Shown in pieces: positions 1-7,601 of a stretch of DNA of 27,485 nt. Each line of letters opens with the position of its first letter. Position 1 is the stretch's first letter. The DNA lies in NCBI GenBank assembly GCA_002437585.1, contig DJQM01000064.1, positions 58,513 to 85,997 of the forward strand, given 5' to 3'. The notes beneath the pieces are model-generated. The model saw only the letters and a list, made by a program, of their open reading frames with translations. It did not search any database and was not told where the DNA came from. Made by a program: the position numbers and the translations under genes. The DNA comes from Clostridiales bacterium UBA6386. Its GTDB lineage: Bacteria; Bacillota; Clostridia; Oscillospirales; Oscillospiraceae.

Positions 1-166
1 GCAATCCCCCGGTTCTTCCGAGGATTACCGGCAGAGCACAAGACCACACATACCATCGACATACAGGAATGGGGCGATGAGGGCATCGCCCCCTACTGAT
101 TCTTAATCGGCTTTCGGAATATCCGGGGGATTGCCACACCAGCGTGCGCGCTGGTTCGCAATGACA
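1..166. repeat. Composite intergenic palindromic repeat block
   Basis: The window opens inside a repeat. The arm at 1-22 (GCAATCCCCCGG then TTCCGA) is repeated in inverted orientation at about 112-136 (TCGGAAT then CCGGGGGATTGC). Between them, 71-92 is a perfect hairpin, GGGGCGATG-aggg-CATCGCCCC. Positions 129-165 hold the core element shared with copies near 3026, 15437 and 15506: ATTGCCACACCAGCG, a short loop, then CGCTGGTTCGCAATGAC. Read on the minus strand it directly follows the acyltransferase stop codon. No gene is supported in 1-175. Translating this element gives recurring peptides such as PHQRARWFAMT, so reading frames over it are not real genes. Confidence 0.8.
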
Positions 167-175
167 GCCTTTTTA

Positions 176-898
176 TTATTCTGCTTCTTTCAAACACGCA
201 TCCAGCTTTTCCTGAATCCGCTCCTTCACCAGCACTGCCAGCTCCGCGGGCTTCATGCCGGCGTACTCCTGGGCGGTGATGGGCTTCAGGTAGTGCACCT
301 GGACGGATACCGGCTTGCTGCCCGGCTGATCCAGAACCTTGAAGCTGTCGACGAGGGCAATGGGCACCACCGGACAGCCGGACTTGGTGGCGCAGCGGAA
401 GCTGCCGGCGTGGAAGTCCAGCATTTCGTTTCCCTTCCGGCTCCGGGTGCCTTCGGGGAAGATCAGATAGCTCCGGCCGTCCTTGACCTCCTGGGTGACG
501 TGCTGGATCACGGTGAGAGACTGGCGCACGTCCTGTCTGTCCATGGGGAAGGACTTGGTACACAGGGCGATCTGGTGGATGAAGGGAATGTTGTAAAGCT
601 CCTTTTTCAGCACCGCGCCGATGGGTCGGCCGCAGGTGACGGCGATGGCCAGCACATCGAACATGCCCTGATGATTGGAATAGAGCATGAAGCCCCCCTC
701 GGCAGGGATATTTTCCTGGCCGTCCACCTGCAAATCCACATTGCCCCCCTTGACGGCGCAGCGCAGAATGTACTGGATGTGGGCGTACCGTTCGGCCTCC
801 GGATAGTTGTCCGGATGTTTGGCGTAGCGGCACAGCTTGAACCAGGCTCCGGGCACCATGCCCATATTTTTCAGCACCATGGTAACGATTCGGTTCAT
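176..898 (-). CDS. plsC: 1-acyl-sn-glycerol-3-phosphate acyltransferase (PlsC family)
   Basis: This 240-residue protein should acylate lysophosphatidic acid at sn-2 to give phosphatidic acid at the inner face of the membrane, an early step of phospholipid synthesis. The acyltransferase signature NHQGMFD (HX4D, His76 to Asp81) and the phosphate-binding block FPEGTRSRKG (about 147-156) are both intact. A VPIAL block follows near residue 180, as is usual in the family. Length is normal for PlsC. The start at 898 is chosen because AAGGAAGG lies about 7 bases upstream; an ATG 16 codons earlier has no such site. The gene stands alone, is divergent from the GntR operon, and ends beside the repeat block. 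The exact acyl donor (acyl-CoA or acyl-ACP) cannot be read from the sequence. Confidence 0.93.
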   Translation of the reverse strand: MNRIVTMVLKNMGMVPGAWFKLCRYAKHPDNYPEAERYAHIQYILRCAVKGGNVDLQVDGQENIPAEGGFMLYSNHQGMFDVLAIAVTCGRPIGAVLKKELYNIPFIHQIALCTKSFPMDRQDVRQSLTVIQHVTQEVKDGRSYLIFPEGTRSRKGNEMLDFHAGSFRCATKSGCPVVPIALVDSFKVLDQPGSKPVSVQVHYLKPITAQEYAGMKPAELAVLVKERIQEKLDACLKEAE

Positions 899-988
899 AG
901 GAAAGCCTTCCTTCATTTGATATCTTTGGTAGGTATTATACCACAATGGGGGAAAAATGCAACCGACAGCAAAATTTTCAAAAAGTCC

Positions 989-1017
989 TTGACAAAACGG
1001 TATGAGTGTGCTATTGT
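989..1017 (+). promoter_or_regulatory. Sigma-A-type promoter of the GntR/ABC operon
   Basis: A consensus -35 box TTGACA at 989-994 is followed by a 17-base spacer and a -10 box TATTGT at 1012-1017. Transcription should begin near 1024, about 33 bases before the GntR start codon. Confidence 0.85.
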
Positions 1018-1042
1018 ACTAATGCACTAATACAGTAGTACA
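1015..1042 (+). promoter_or_regulatory. Inverted-repeat operator, likely bound by the GntR/YtrA protein
   Basis: TGTACTA (1015-1021) and TAGTACA (1036-1042) are perfect 7-base inverted arms separated by 14 bases. The site overlaps the -10 box on one side and touches the ribosome binding site on the other, so a bound protein would block transcription. YtrA-subfamily GntR regulators commonly autoregulate from this kind of palindrome next to their own gene. Binding by this particular regulator is inferred. Confidence 0.75.
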
Positions 1043-1056
1043 AGGAGATGAACGAA

Positions 1057-1425
1057 ATGAACTGGAAGTTTTCAGGAGACCGGCCGGTGTACCAGCAGAT
1101 TATGGAGCTGATGCGCGGCGGCATCGTGAAGGGCGAGCTGCCCCCCGGGGGGAAGGTTCCTTCGGTGCGGGAGCTGGCTGCCCAGGCTCAGGTGAATCCC
1201 AACACCATGCAGCGAGCCATGACCGAGCTGGAGCGGGAGGGGCTGCTCATCAGCGGCGGCACCAGCGGCCGCACCGTCACAGAAAATCCGGAGGTTTTGG
1301 AGAAAATGCGGGAAGAAGTTTTACGGGAGCTGGCTCGGGAGTGCGCGGAGAAATTTATGGTATTCGGAATGACACCCAGCCAGGCGGCTCAGCTGCTGCT
1401 GGAGCTGGACAAGGAGGAGAAATAA
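1057..1425 (+). CDS. GntR-family transcriptional regulator, YtrA subfamily
   Basis: This 122-residue repressor has a winged-helix DNA-binding domain over about residues 8-75 (PVYQQIMELMRGGI, then PSVRELAAQAQVNPNTMQRA), and only a short C-terminal helical tail rather than a ligand-binding FadR or UTRA domain. That size and plan mark the YtrA subfamily, whose members usually control an adjacent ABC transporter. The start at 1057 is preferred because AAGGAG (1042-1047) is 9 bases upstream; the ATG at 1048 abuts that site. Its stop overlaps the ATPase start by one base (TAATG), so the genes are translationally coupled. The palindrome over its promoter suggests self-repression, probably relieved by cell-envelope or antibiotic stress as in related operons; the signal is unknown. 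Confidence 0.92.
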   Translation: MNWKFSGDRPVYQQIMELMRGGIVKGELPPGGKVPSVRELAAQAQVNPNTMQRAMTELEREGLLISGGTSGRTVTENPEVLEKMREEVLRELARECAEKFMVFGMTPSQAAQLLLELDKEEK

Positions 1426-2135
1426 TGGATTGCGTATTGAAGGCGGCTGGGCTTACCAAGCGGTATCACGGAAGCCCGGCTCTGGACAACCTGAACCTGG
1501 AGCTGCCCCAGGGGAAGATCATCGGCCTGCTTGGCCCCAACGGCAGCGGCAAGACCACCTTTATGAAGCTGGCGGCAGGTCTGCTGACCCCCACCTCCGG
1601 AGAAATCACCGTCTGCGGCGAGAAAATCGGCCCGGCCAGTAAGGCTCTGGTGTCCTATTTGCCGGATCGAACCTGCTTCAACAAGCGGCAGAAGGTGGCG
1701 GAGCTTCTGGACTATTTCCAGGACTTTTACGCCGATTTTGACCGGAACCGGGCGGAGCAAATGCTGAATGCCCTGGCAATTGACGCTCAGGCCAGGTACC
1801 GTACGCTGTCCAAGGGTACCCAGGAGAAGGTGCAGCTGGTGCTGACCATGTCCCGGCGGGCAAGGCTGTATCTGCTGGATGAGCCAATCGGCGGCGTAGA
1901 CCCGGCGGCCAGGGATTACATTCTCAACACCATTATCAACAACTACGACCCCAGCGCGACGGTGCTGATCTCCACCCACCTGATCTCCGATGTGGAGCGG
2001 GTGCTGGACGAATTTCTGTTCCTGTATCAGGGCAAGGTGATCCAGCGGGGCGAGGCCGACGCCGTCCGGGAGGAGACCGGAAAATCGCTGGATGAACTGT
2101 TCCGGGAGGTATTCAAATGTTTGCCAAATTGCTGA
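1425..2135 (+). CDS. ABC transporter ATP-binding protein
   Basis: This 236-residue ATPase drives the permease encoded by the next gene. Walker A is GPNGSGKTT (about 37-45), the signature is LSKGTQEKV (about 131-139), Walker B with the catalytic Glu is RLYLLDEPIGG, and the switch His lies in STHLI. The Q-loop position reads SYLPDR with no Gln, a pattern seen in YtrB-like and related exporter ATPases. The start at 1425 overlaps the GntR stop, and the gene overlaps the permease start by 19 bases. An upstream in-frame ATG at 1341 lies within the regulator gene and is rejected because the ATPase fold begins at MDCVLKAAGL. Substrate is unknown; this family is linked to antimicrobial-peptide or envelope-stress export. 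Confidence 0.94.
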   Translation: MDCVLKAAGLTKRYHGSPALDNLNLELPQGKIIGLLGPNGSGKTTFMKLAAGLLTPTSGEITVCGEKIGPASKALVSYLPDRTCFNKRQKVAELLDYFQDFYADFDRNRAEQMLNALAIDAQARYRTLSKGTQEKVQLVLTMSRRARLYLLDEPIGGVDPAARDYILNTIINNYDPSATVLISTHLISDVERVLDEFLFLYQGKVIQRGEADAVREETGKSLDELFREVFKCLPNC

Positions 2136-2950
2136 AACACGAGTGGCGCGCTACCCGGGGAATGCTGGGTATCCTGTGCCTGATCGCCCTGGGTGCCAGT
2201 CTGCTGGGCGGCCTGACCATGTGCTATCTGACCTATGCCTGCACCCACGTCAATGTCGGAAACGACACGCTGGAAATCATCAGTGTACTCTTTATGATGG
2301 CGGCTATGATCGCCATGGCCATTGTCGGCGTGGCGGCAGTGGTGCTGTATCTCGGCCGGTTTTATAAGAGCCGGTTCACCGACGAGGGCTACCTGACCTT
2401 CACGCTGCCGGTAAGCACCCACCAGAATCTGCTGGCCAGCCTTGTGAACACGGTCATCGGCACCGTGCTGATAACGCTTGTGATCTGCGCCTGCGGCACT
2501 CTGTGGCTGGCCATTGCCTTTGCCGGAGTGAAGGATTTCTACCCCACACTGGTTACTCGCTTCCCGGAGCTTTGGTCGAGCTTCTGGGGTCTGGTACAGG
2601 CTCATGCCGGGGAAATCCCCTGGGGGCTTCTGGGGCGGCTCCTACTGAATATGCTCACCGGCAGCATCAGCCAGCTGGTGCTGCTGATGCTGGCCGTGAC
2701 GGTTGGCTCCATCGTTGCCAAAAAGCACAAAATTCTGGCGGCGGTGGGCGTGTATTATGGCATTCAGGTGCTGATCAACATAATTACCGCCTTTTTACTG
2801 TCCGCTGCCGCGACGCTCAGCGTCGGCGGCGATGAACTGGCGGCAATGTCCGGCTTCCTTGGCCGCACGGCACTGCTGACCGTGGGGTTGGGCATCGGTG
2901 GCTACTTCCTCATGTATTGGCTGGTTGACAGAAAGCTGAATCTGAATTAG
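2117..2950 (+). CDS. ABC-2-type transporter permease
   Basis: This 277-residue integral membrane protein has about six hydrophobic segments, for example ILCLIALGASLLGGL near the N terminus, IAMAIVGVAAVVLYLG, VNTVIGTVLITLVICACG, LVLLMLAVTVGSIVA, LINIITAFLLSAAA and LTVGLGIGGYFLMYWLV at the C terminus. The opening KLLKHEWRATRG is typical of ABC-2 permeases paired with YtrB-like ATPases. It starts inside the ATPase gene (19-base overlap) behind GGGAGGT, and is the last gene of the three-gene operon before a strong terminator. No sequence feature identifies the transported compound. Confidence 0.88.
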   Translation: MFAKLLKHEWRATRGMLGILCLIALGASLLGGLTMCYLTYACTHVNVGNDTLEIISVLFMMAAMIAMAIVGVAAVVLYLGRFYKSRFTDEGYLTFTLPVSTHQNLLASLVNTVIGTVLITLVICACGTLWLAIAFAGVKDFYPTLVTRFPELWSSFWGLVQAHAGEIPWGLLGRLLLNMLTGSISQLVLLMLAVTVGSIVAKKHKILAAVGVYYGIQVLINIITAFLLSAAATLSVGGDELAAMSGFLGRTALLTVGLGIGGYFLMYWLVDRKLNLN

Positions 2951-2955
2951 AATAG

Positions 2956-2995
2956 CAGGGACGATTGCAAAAAGCGCGCAATCGTCCCTGTTTTT
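2956..2995 (+). terminator. Rho-independent terminator of the GntR/ABC operon
   Basis: A perfect 13-base stem (CAGGGACGATTGC at 2956-2968 with its complement at 2978-2990) closes a 9-base loop and is followed by TTTTT. It starts 6 bases after the permease stop codon. Confidence 0.93.
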
Positions 2996-3025
2996 CGTGT
3001 CTTTTGAGCAGAGACGAAAAACGCG

Positions 3026-3085
3026 TGTCATTGCGAACCAGTGGGCACACTGGTGTGGCAATCCGTCCCCCTGTTGACCAGGGGG
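3026..3085 (+). repeat. Intergenic palindromic repeat, copy before traX
   Basis: TGTCATTGCGAACCAGTG-ggca-CACTGGTGTGGCAATCC at 3026-3063 is the same element as at 129-165, in the opposite orientation. It is followed by a second palindrome at 3067-3085, CCCCCTG-ttgac-CAGGGGG. The element ends about 30 bases before the TraX start, so it lies in or just ahead of that gene's leader. Confidence 0.8.
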
Positions 3086-3117
3086 TGCGCAAATACACCT
3101 GTTTTAGGAGGTGCTCC

Positions 3118-3948
3118 ATGTCCACAACCGCTCTGAAGCTCCTGGCCCTGGGGCTGATGCTCATCGACCATATCTACGAATTTCTTCCGGGAATGCCCCT
3201 GATTTTCACCGTTCTCGGCAGAATCAGCGCACCTTTGTTCTTTTTCTGCACGGTCTGGGGCTTTCACTACACCCGCAGCCGGGAAACCTACCTTCTGCGT
3301 CTGTACGACTGCTCGGTGCTTATGGGGATCCTGGACTGCGTCCTGAATCAAAGCGTGGCGGAGCCGCTGGCGCAGTGCCGGAACAATATTTTCGGAACAT
3401 TGTTTCTGGTGTGCCTGTGCCTGTATCTCTGGGAAAAGTGGCAGGCACCGAAGAAAAAAGTGCTGGCGGTGGCGGCGTTCCTGGCCATCAACGAAATTGT
3501 CCAACTGCTGTGCGCCGGGCTGCTGGCTACCCCGCTGGCCCCTGCCATGGAAGCCGGCTTGGGCATCAGCCGCCGGAATTTCTTCCTGATCCTCCGGGGC
3601 TTCCTGCCCGATTACTACAACTGCGAGGGCGGCCTTTGGGCGGTGGCCATGGGCATGGTGCTTGCCTTCTGCAAGGGGAGCAAAAAGCGCGTTGCCCTGG
3701 GCTTCGGGGGCTACTGCCTGGCGTATTTCCTTTACACCCTGCGAAATGGCCTTGTCATGGGGCAGACCCAGTGGCTTTCCTATTTCTTCACCGGCAGCAT
3801 TCAGTGGCTCCAGGTGATGGCACTTCCCGGAATGCTCGTCTACGACGGCAGCCGGGGCAAGGGAATGAAATACCTGTTTTACATTTTTTACCCCGTCCAT
3901 ATTGCCCTTTTGTTCTGGCTTGGCAACGCCATTGCCGGAAGACTGTGA
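3118..3948 (+). CDS. TraX-family integral membrane protein
   Basis: This 276-residue protein is mostly membrane-spanning. Its opening, LKLLALGLMLIDHIYEFLPG, with the conserved LIDH, followed by GRISAPLFFFCTVWGF, is characteristic of the TraX family. The founding member acetylates F-pilin, and the family is distantly related to membrane acyltransferases. Chromosomal Firmicutes TraX proteins have no assigned substrate and no conjugation gene is nearby, so acetylation of a cell-surface molecule is only a guess. The start at 3118 has AGGAGGTG four bases upstream; the longer in-frame extension runs back through the intergenic repeat and is rejected. It is monocistronic, between two terminator-like structures. 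Confidence 0.85.
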   Translation: MSTTALKLLALGLMLIDHIYEFLPGMPLIFTVLGRISAPLFFFCTVWGFHYTRSRETYLLRLYDCSVLMGILDCVLNQSVAEPLAQCRNNIFGTLFLVCLCLYLWEKWQAPKKKVLAVAAFLAINEIVQLLCAGLLATPLAPAMEAGLGISRRNFFLILRGFLPDYYNCEGGLWAVAMGMVLAFCKGSKKRVALGFGGYCLAYFLYTLRNGLVMGQTQWLSYFFTGSIQWLQVMALPGMLVYDGSRGKGMKYLFYIFYPVHIALLFWLGNAIAGRL

Positions 3949-3959
3949 TTCTGACATCA

Positions 3960-4027
3960 GGCATTTCCCCTGCTTGGGAAAATGCCCACGAATGGGAACC
4001 CTGTCCGTCGCTTTTTCGGACAGTTTT
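3960..4027 (+). terminator. Tandem hairpins, probable terminator after traX
   Basis: Two hairpins follow the TraX stop. The first is GGCATTTcCCC with GGGaAAATGCC (3960-3986), with one internal mismatch. The second is CTGTCCG (4001-4007) with CGGACAG (4017-4023), followed by TTTTA. The second stem is short, so termination is likely but not certain. Confidence 0.6.
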
Positions 4028-4035
4028 AGATATTG

Positions 4036-4064
4036 TTTTATGGATTAAAGAATGATACTATAAT
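4036..4064 (+). promoter_or_regulatory. Probable promoter of the apgM-serC-serA operon
   Basis: A perfect -10 box TATAAT lies at 4059-4064, about 48 bases before the mutase start. The -35 region at the right distance (TTTTAT, 4036-4041) is a weak match. Confidence 0.6.
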
Positions 4065-4111
4065 ACGGAATGTCTGTCCACGGAACGCGGACAAAGGATA
4101 GGAGCCTGTTT

Positions 4112-5311
4112 ATGAAGTATATTGTAGTGCTGGGAGACGGCATGGCCGATGAGCCGGTGGCGGCACTGGGCGGCAAGACCCCTCTGGAATACGCCAAGAC
4201 CCCCGCCATGGATGCCCTGGCCTCCGGCGGAGAGATGGGCATGGTGCAGAACGTGCCCCAGGGGATGCACCCGGGCAGCGAGGTGGCGAACCTGTCCGTT
4301 CTGGGCTACGACCCGAAATCCTGTTTTACCGGGCGATCACCCTTGGAAGCCCTGAGCGTGGGCGTGAAGATGGAGCCGGACGATGTGATTTTCCGCTGCA
4401 ATGTGGTGACGCTGACGGAGGAAGAGCCTTACGCGCAGAAGCGGATCCTGGATCATTCCTCCGGGGAGATTTCCACCGAGGAAGCGGACGCGCTGATGGA
4501 GGCCATCCGCCAGCACTTCAATGACGATACCTTCCAGTTCTACACCGGCACCAGCTACCGGCATATCATGGTCTGGAAGCACGGCCATCTAGCCAAGCTG
4601 GAGCCGCCCCATGACCATCTGACCCAGGTCATCGGCCCCTTCCTGCCGGAAGACCCGGTGCTGCGCAGCTTTATGGAGCGCAGCTACGATATCCTCAACA
4701 ACCACCCGGTGAATTGCAAGCGGGCGGCGGAGGGCAAGCGCAAGGCCAATTCCCTCTGGTACTGGGGTGCGGGCACCAAGCCCAGCCTGCCCGGCTTCAC
4801 CGAGAAGACCGGCCTGAAGGGGGCTATGATCTCCGCCGTTGACCTGCTCAAGGGCATCGCCGTAGGGGCGGGCATGGAGGTTTATCAGGTACCCGGTGCC
4901 ACCGGCTCTCTGGATACCAACTGGGAGGGCAAGGCCCAGGCGGCCATTGACGCGCTTCTGCGCGACGGCTGTGATTTTGCTTATATCCACCTGGAGGCTC
5001 CGGACGAGATGGGTCATCAGGGATTGGTACAGGAAAAGGTGCAGTCCATTGCGTACCTGGACAGCCGGGTCATCGCCCCTATCTGCGCCGCTATGGAGCA
5101 GGCCGGGGAGGACTACCGGATTCTGGTGCTGCCGGATCATCCCACCCCCCTTCGCATCCGCACCCATTCCTCCGACCCGGTACCCTATGTGCTCTACGAC
5201 AGCACCCGCCAGGAGAAAAAATGCGCCCACTATACCGAAGCAGAGGCTCGGGCAACGGGGATTTTCTATCCCCGGGGTCATGTGCTGCTTGACAAGCTGC
5301 TGAATAGATAA
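4112..5311 (+). CDS. apgM: Cofactor-independent phosphoglycerate mutase, archaeal ApgM type
   Basis: This 399-residue protein belongs to the alkaline-phosphatase superfamily and would interconvert 3- and 2-phosphoglycerate using two metal ions and a phosphoserine intermediate. Visible landmarks are the N-terminal metal-binding VLGDGMADEP, the probable catalytic Ser56 in HPGSEVANLSVLGYDP, HLEAPDEMGHQG near residue 300, and DHPTPLRIRTHSSDPVP near the C terminus. The start at 4112 follows ATAGGAG by 7 bases. It is 12 bases upstream of serC and clearly co-transcribed with serC and serA. The same subfamily has also been proposed to act as a homoserine kinase in bacteria lacking ThrB. The link to serine genes could equally mean 3-phosphoglycerate supply or a phosphoserine-related activity; this is unresolved. 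Confidence 0.88.
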   Translation: MKYIVVLGDGMADEPVAALGGKTPLEYAKTPAMDALASGGEMGMVQNVPQGMHPGSEVANLSVLGYDPKSCFTGRSPLEALSVGVKMEPDDVIFRCNVVTLTEEEPYAQKRILDHSSGEISTEEADALMEAIRQHFNDDTFQFYTGTSYRHIMVWKHGHLAKLEPPHDHLTQVIGPFLPEDPVLRSFMERSYDILNNHPVNCKRAAEGKRKANSLWYWGAGTKPSLPGFTEKTGLKGAMISAVDLLKGIAVGAGMEVYQVPGATGSLDTNWEGKAQAAIDALLRDGCDFAYIHLEAPDEMGHQGLVQEKVQSIAYLDSRVIAPICAAMEQAGEDYRILVLPDHPTPLRIRTHSSDPVPYVLYDSTRQEKKCAHYTEAEARATGIFYPRGHVLLDKLLNR

Positions 5312-5323
5312 GGAGAGACGATT

Positions 5324-6403
5324 ATGTCCAGAGTTTATAATTTTTCCGCCGGCCCGGCGGTGCTGCCGGAGGAGGTTCTCCGGGAGGCTGCCGATGAAAT
5401 GCTGGATTACCGGGGAACCGGTATGTCCGTCATGGAAATGAGCCACCGCTCCAAGGCCTACCAGACCATCATCGACGAGGCGGAGGCAGACCTGCGTACC
5501 CTGATGGGCATTCCCGACAATTACAAGGTGCTCTTTATGCAGGGCGGCGCAAGCCAGCAGTTTGCCATGATCCCCATGAACTTCATGAAAAACAGGGTGG
5601 CCGACTACATCATCACCGGCCAGTGGGCGAAGAAGGCCTGGCAGGAGGCCAAGCTCTTCGGTCAGGCCAACGCCGTGGCCTCCTCCGCGGACAAGACCTT
5701 CTCCTATATCCCGGACTGCTCTGATCTGCCTATCAGCGAGAACGCGGACTATGTGTATATCTGCGAGAACAACACCATCTACGGCACCAAGTTCTGGCAG
5801 CTGCCCAACACCAAGGGCAAAGACCTGGTGTCCGACGTGTCCAGCTGCTTTTTGTCCGAGCCGGTGGACGTGACGAAATACGGCATGATCTACGGCGGTG
5901 CCCAGAAGAACATCGGCCCGGCCGGCGTGGTCATCGGCATCATCCGGGAGGATCTCATCCGGGAGGACGTACTCCCCGGCACCCCCACCATGCTCCGCTA
6001 CAAGACCCATGCGGACAACGGCTCCATGTACAACACCCCGCCCGCCTACGGTATTTACATCTGCGGCAAGGTCTTCAAGTGGCTGCTGCGCAGAGGCGGC
6101 CTGGCGGAGATGAAGGCCTACAACGAGAAGAAGGCCGCCATTCTCTACGATTACCTGGACAGCAGCAGACTTTTCCACGGCACGGTGGTGAAGAAGGATC
6201 GGTCTCTCATGAACGTACCCTTCGTCACGGGAGACCCTGACCAGGACGCGAAATTCGTCAAGGCCGCCACGGAAGCCGGCTTTGTGAACCTGAAGGGTCA
6301 CAGGACGGTGGGCGGTATGCGAGCCAGCATCTATAACGCCATGCCCATGGAGGGCGTGAAGCAGCTGGTGGGCTTCATGGAAACCTACGAAAAAACGGTG
6401 TAA
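5324..6403 (+). CDS. serC: Phosphoserine aminotransferase
   Basis: This 359-residue PLP enzyme transfers an amino group from glutamate to 3-phosphohydroxypyruvate, making phosphoserine, the second step of serine synthesis. The N terminus VYNFSAGPAVLPEEVL and the PLP-lysine motif GGAQKNIGPAG (Lys195) are diagnostic, and the C-terminal VGGMRASIYNAMP is the usual substrate-binding block. Length matches the family. The start at 5324 has AAGGAG nearby and lies 12 bases after the mutase stop; serA begins 11 bases after its stop. The order mutase-serC-serA indicates one operon. Function is very secure. Confidence 0.97.
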   Translation: MSRVYNFSAGPAVLPEEVLREAADEMLDYRGTGMSVMEMSHRSKAYQTIIDEAEADLRTLMGIPDNYKVLFMQGGASQQFAMIPMNFMKNRVADYIITGQWAKKAWQEAKLFGQANAVASSADKTFSYIPDCSDLPISENADYVYICENNTIYGTKFWQLPNTKGKDLVSDVSSCFLSEPVDVTKYGMIYGGAQKNIGPAGVVIGIIREDLIREDVLPGTPTMLRYKTHADNGSMYNTPPAYGIYICGKVFKWLLRRGGLAEMKAYNEKKAAILYDYLDSSRLFHGTVVKKDRSLMNVPFVTGDPDQDAKFVKAATEAGFVNLKGHRTVGGMRASIYNAMPMEGVKQLVGFMETYEKTV

Positions 6404-6414
6404 GGAAGAAAGCT

Positions 6415-7578
6415 ATGTATCAGATTCATTACTTAAATAAAATTTCTCAGCAGGGCACGACCCTCTGGACGGAGGATTTCGCCCTGAACGACGACCTGAA
6501 CCAGGCCGACGGCGTGCTGGTGCGCAGTGCCAGTATGCACGACATGGAGCTTCCCCGAAATCTGCTGGCCATTGCCCGGGCAGGGGCCGGCGTGAACAAC
6601 ATCCCCCTGACCAGCTGCGCCGACAAGGGCATTGTGGTCTTCAACACCCCCGGTGCCAATGCCCGCAGCGTCATGGAGCTGACCCTGTGCGGTATGCTCC
6701 TGGGCAGCCGGGACATCATCGACGGCGTGAACTGGGTGCAGTCCATCAAGGATCAGCCGGATATTGCCAAGCTGGTGGAGAAGGGCAAGTCCCGGTTCGC
6801 CGGACATGAAATTTACGGCAAGAAGCTGGGCATCATCGGCCTGGGCAACATCGGAGGCCCCCTGGCCAACCGGGCAAGAAAGCTGGGCATGGAGGTCTAC
6901 GGCTGTGACCCCCATATCTCCGTGGAGGCGGCCTGGAATCTGGACGGTCACGTCCAGCGGGTGAAGACCCCGGAGGAAATCTACGCCCTGTGCGACATCA
7001 TCACCGTCCATGTACCTCTGCTGAAAGACACGGAGAAGATGATCAATGCCGCGGCACTGGCCAAGATGAAGGATGGGGTCATTATCCTGAACTTCGCCCG
7101 GGATCTGCTGGTGGACGACGACGCCATGGCCGACGCCCTGGCCTCCGGCAAGGTCAAGCGGTACGTTACCGACTTCCCCAACCCCAAAACCGCCAACATG
7201 CCCGGCTGCATCGCCATTCCTCACCTGGGCGCTTCCACGGAAGAGTCCGAGGACAACTGCGCCCGGATGGCCGTCCGGGAAATGATGGACTATCTGGAAA
7301 ACGGAAACATCAACAATTCCGTCAACTATCCCAACTGCGACATGGGCCTGTGCCAGACGGAAGGCCGGATCACCATTCTGCACCATAACATTCCCAATTC
7401 TCTGGGCCGGTTCACCGCCGCCATCGCCAGCGAGAACGTGAACATCGCCGGGCTGATGAACAAGAGCCGGGGCGAGTACGCCTACACCATGCTGGACTTG
7501 GATCATCACCCCTCCGCCGACGTGGTGGAGCACCTGAAGGGCATCGAGGGCGTTGTCCGCGTCCGGGTTATTCGATAA
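6415..7578 (+). CDS. serA: D-3-phosphoglycerate dehydrogenase with C-terminal ACT domain
   Basis: This 387-residue enzyme should oxidise 3-phosphoglycerate with NAD+ to phosphohydroxypyruvate, committing carbon to serine. A Rossmann domain with GIIGLGNIGG (about 139-148) sits inside a D-2-hydroxyacid dehydrogenase fold. Arg229 (NFARD) and His270 (IPHLGAST) are the expected catalytic residues. The segment that normally carries the catalytic Glu (DVFxxEP) instead reads YVTDFPNPKTANM, with no Glu, a variant to note. A C-terminal ACT domain (about 318-387, RITILHHNIPNSLGRF) suggests serine feedback control. It is the last gene of the operon and is followed by a strong terminator. No phosphoserine phosphatase gene is present in the window. 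Confidence 0.93.
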   Translation: MYQIHYLNKISQQGTTLWTEDFALNDDLNQADGVLVRSASMHDMELPRNLLAIARAGAGVNNIPLTSCADKGIVVFNTPGANARSVMELTLCGMLLGSRDIIDGVNWVQSIKDQPDIAKLVEKGKSRFAGHEIYGKKLGIIGLGNIGGPLANRARKLGMEVYGCDPHISVEAAWNLDGHVQRVKTPEEIYALCDIITVHVPLLKDTEKMINAAALAKMKDGVIILNFARDLLVDDDAMADALASGKVKRYVTDFPNPKTANMPGCIAIPHLGASTEESEDNCARMAVREMMDYLENGNINNSVNYPNCDMGLCQTEGRITILHHNIPNSLGRFTAAIASENVNIAGLMNKSRGEYAYTMLDLDHHPSADVVEHLKGIEGVVRVRVIR

Positions 7579-7601
7579 TTTGCCGCGAAACATGATAAAA
7601 T

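Noticed and set aside
1..166. Repeat block as a CRISPR array
   Set aside because: Copies are not evenly spaced, occur in both orientations and lack unique spacers of fixed length.
131..1030. Plus-strand open frame of 299 codons opposite plsC
   Set aside because: It starts within the palindromic repeat (PHQRARWFAMT peptide) and mirrors plsC, whose catalytic motifs are intact.
2795..3061. 88-codon minus-strand frame starting in the repeat at 3026-3063
   Set aside because: Repeat-derived peptide start and runs through the terminator hairpin.
3067..3110. TTGACC inside the palindrome as the -35 box of a traX promoter
   Set aside because: No acceptable -10 box at 16-18 bases downstream.
4589..6301. 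Long minus-strand open frame of 570 codons opposite apgM-serC
   Set aside because: It mirrors two well-recognised plus-strand enzymes, has low-complexity His/Gly/Val-rich composition and no recognisable domain or ribosome site; typical of antisense frames in GC-rich DNA.
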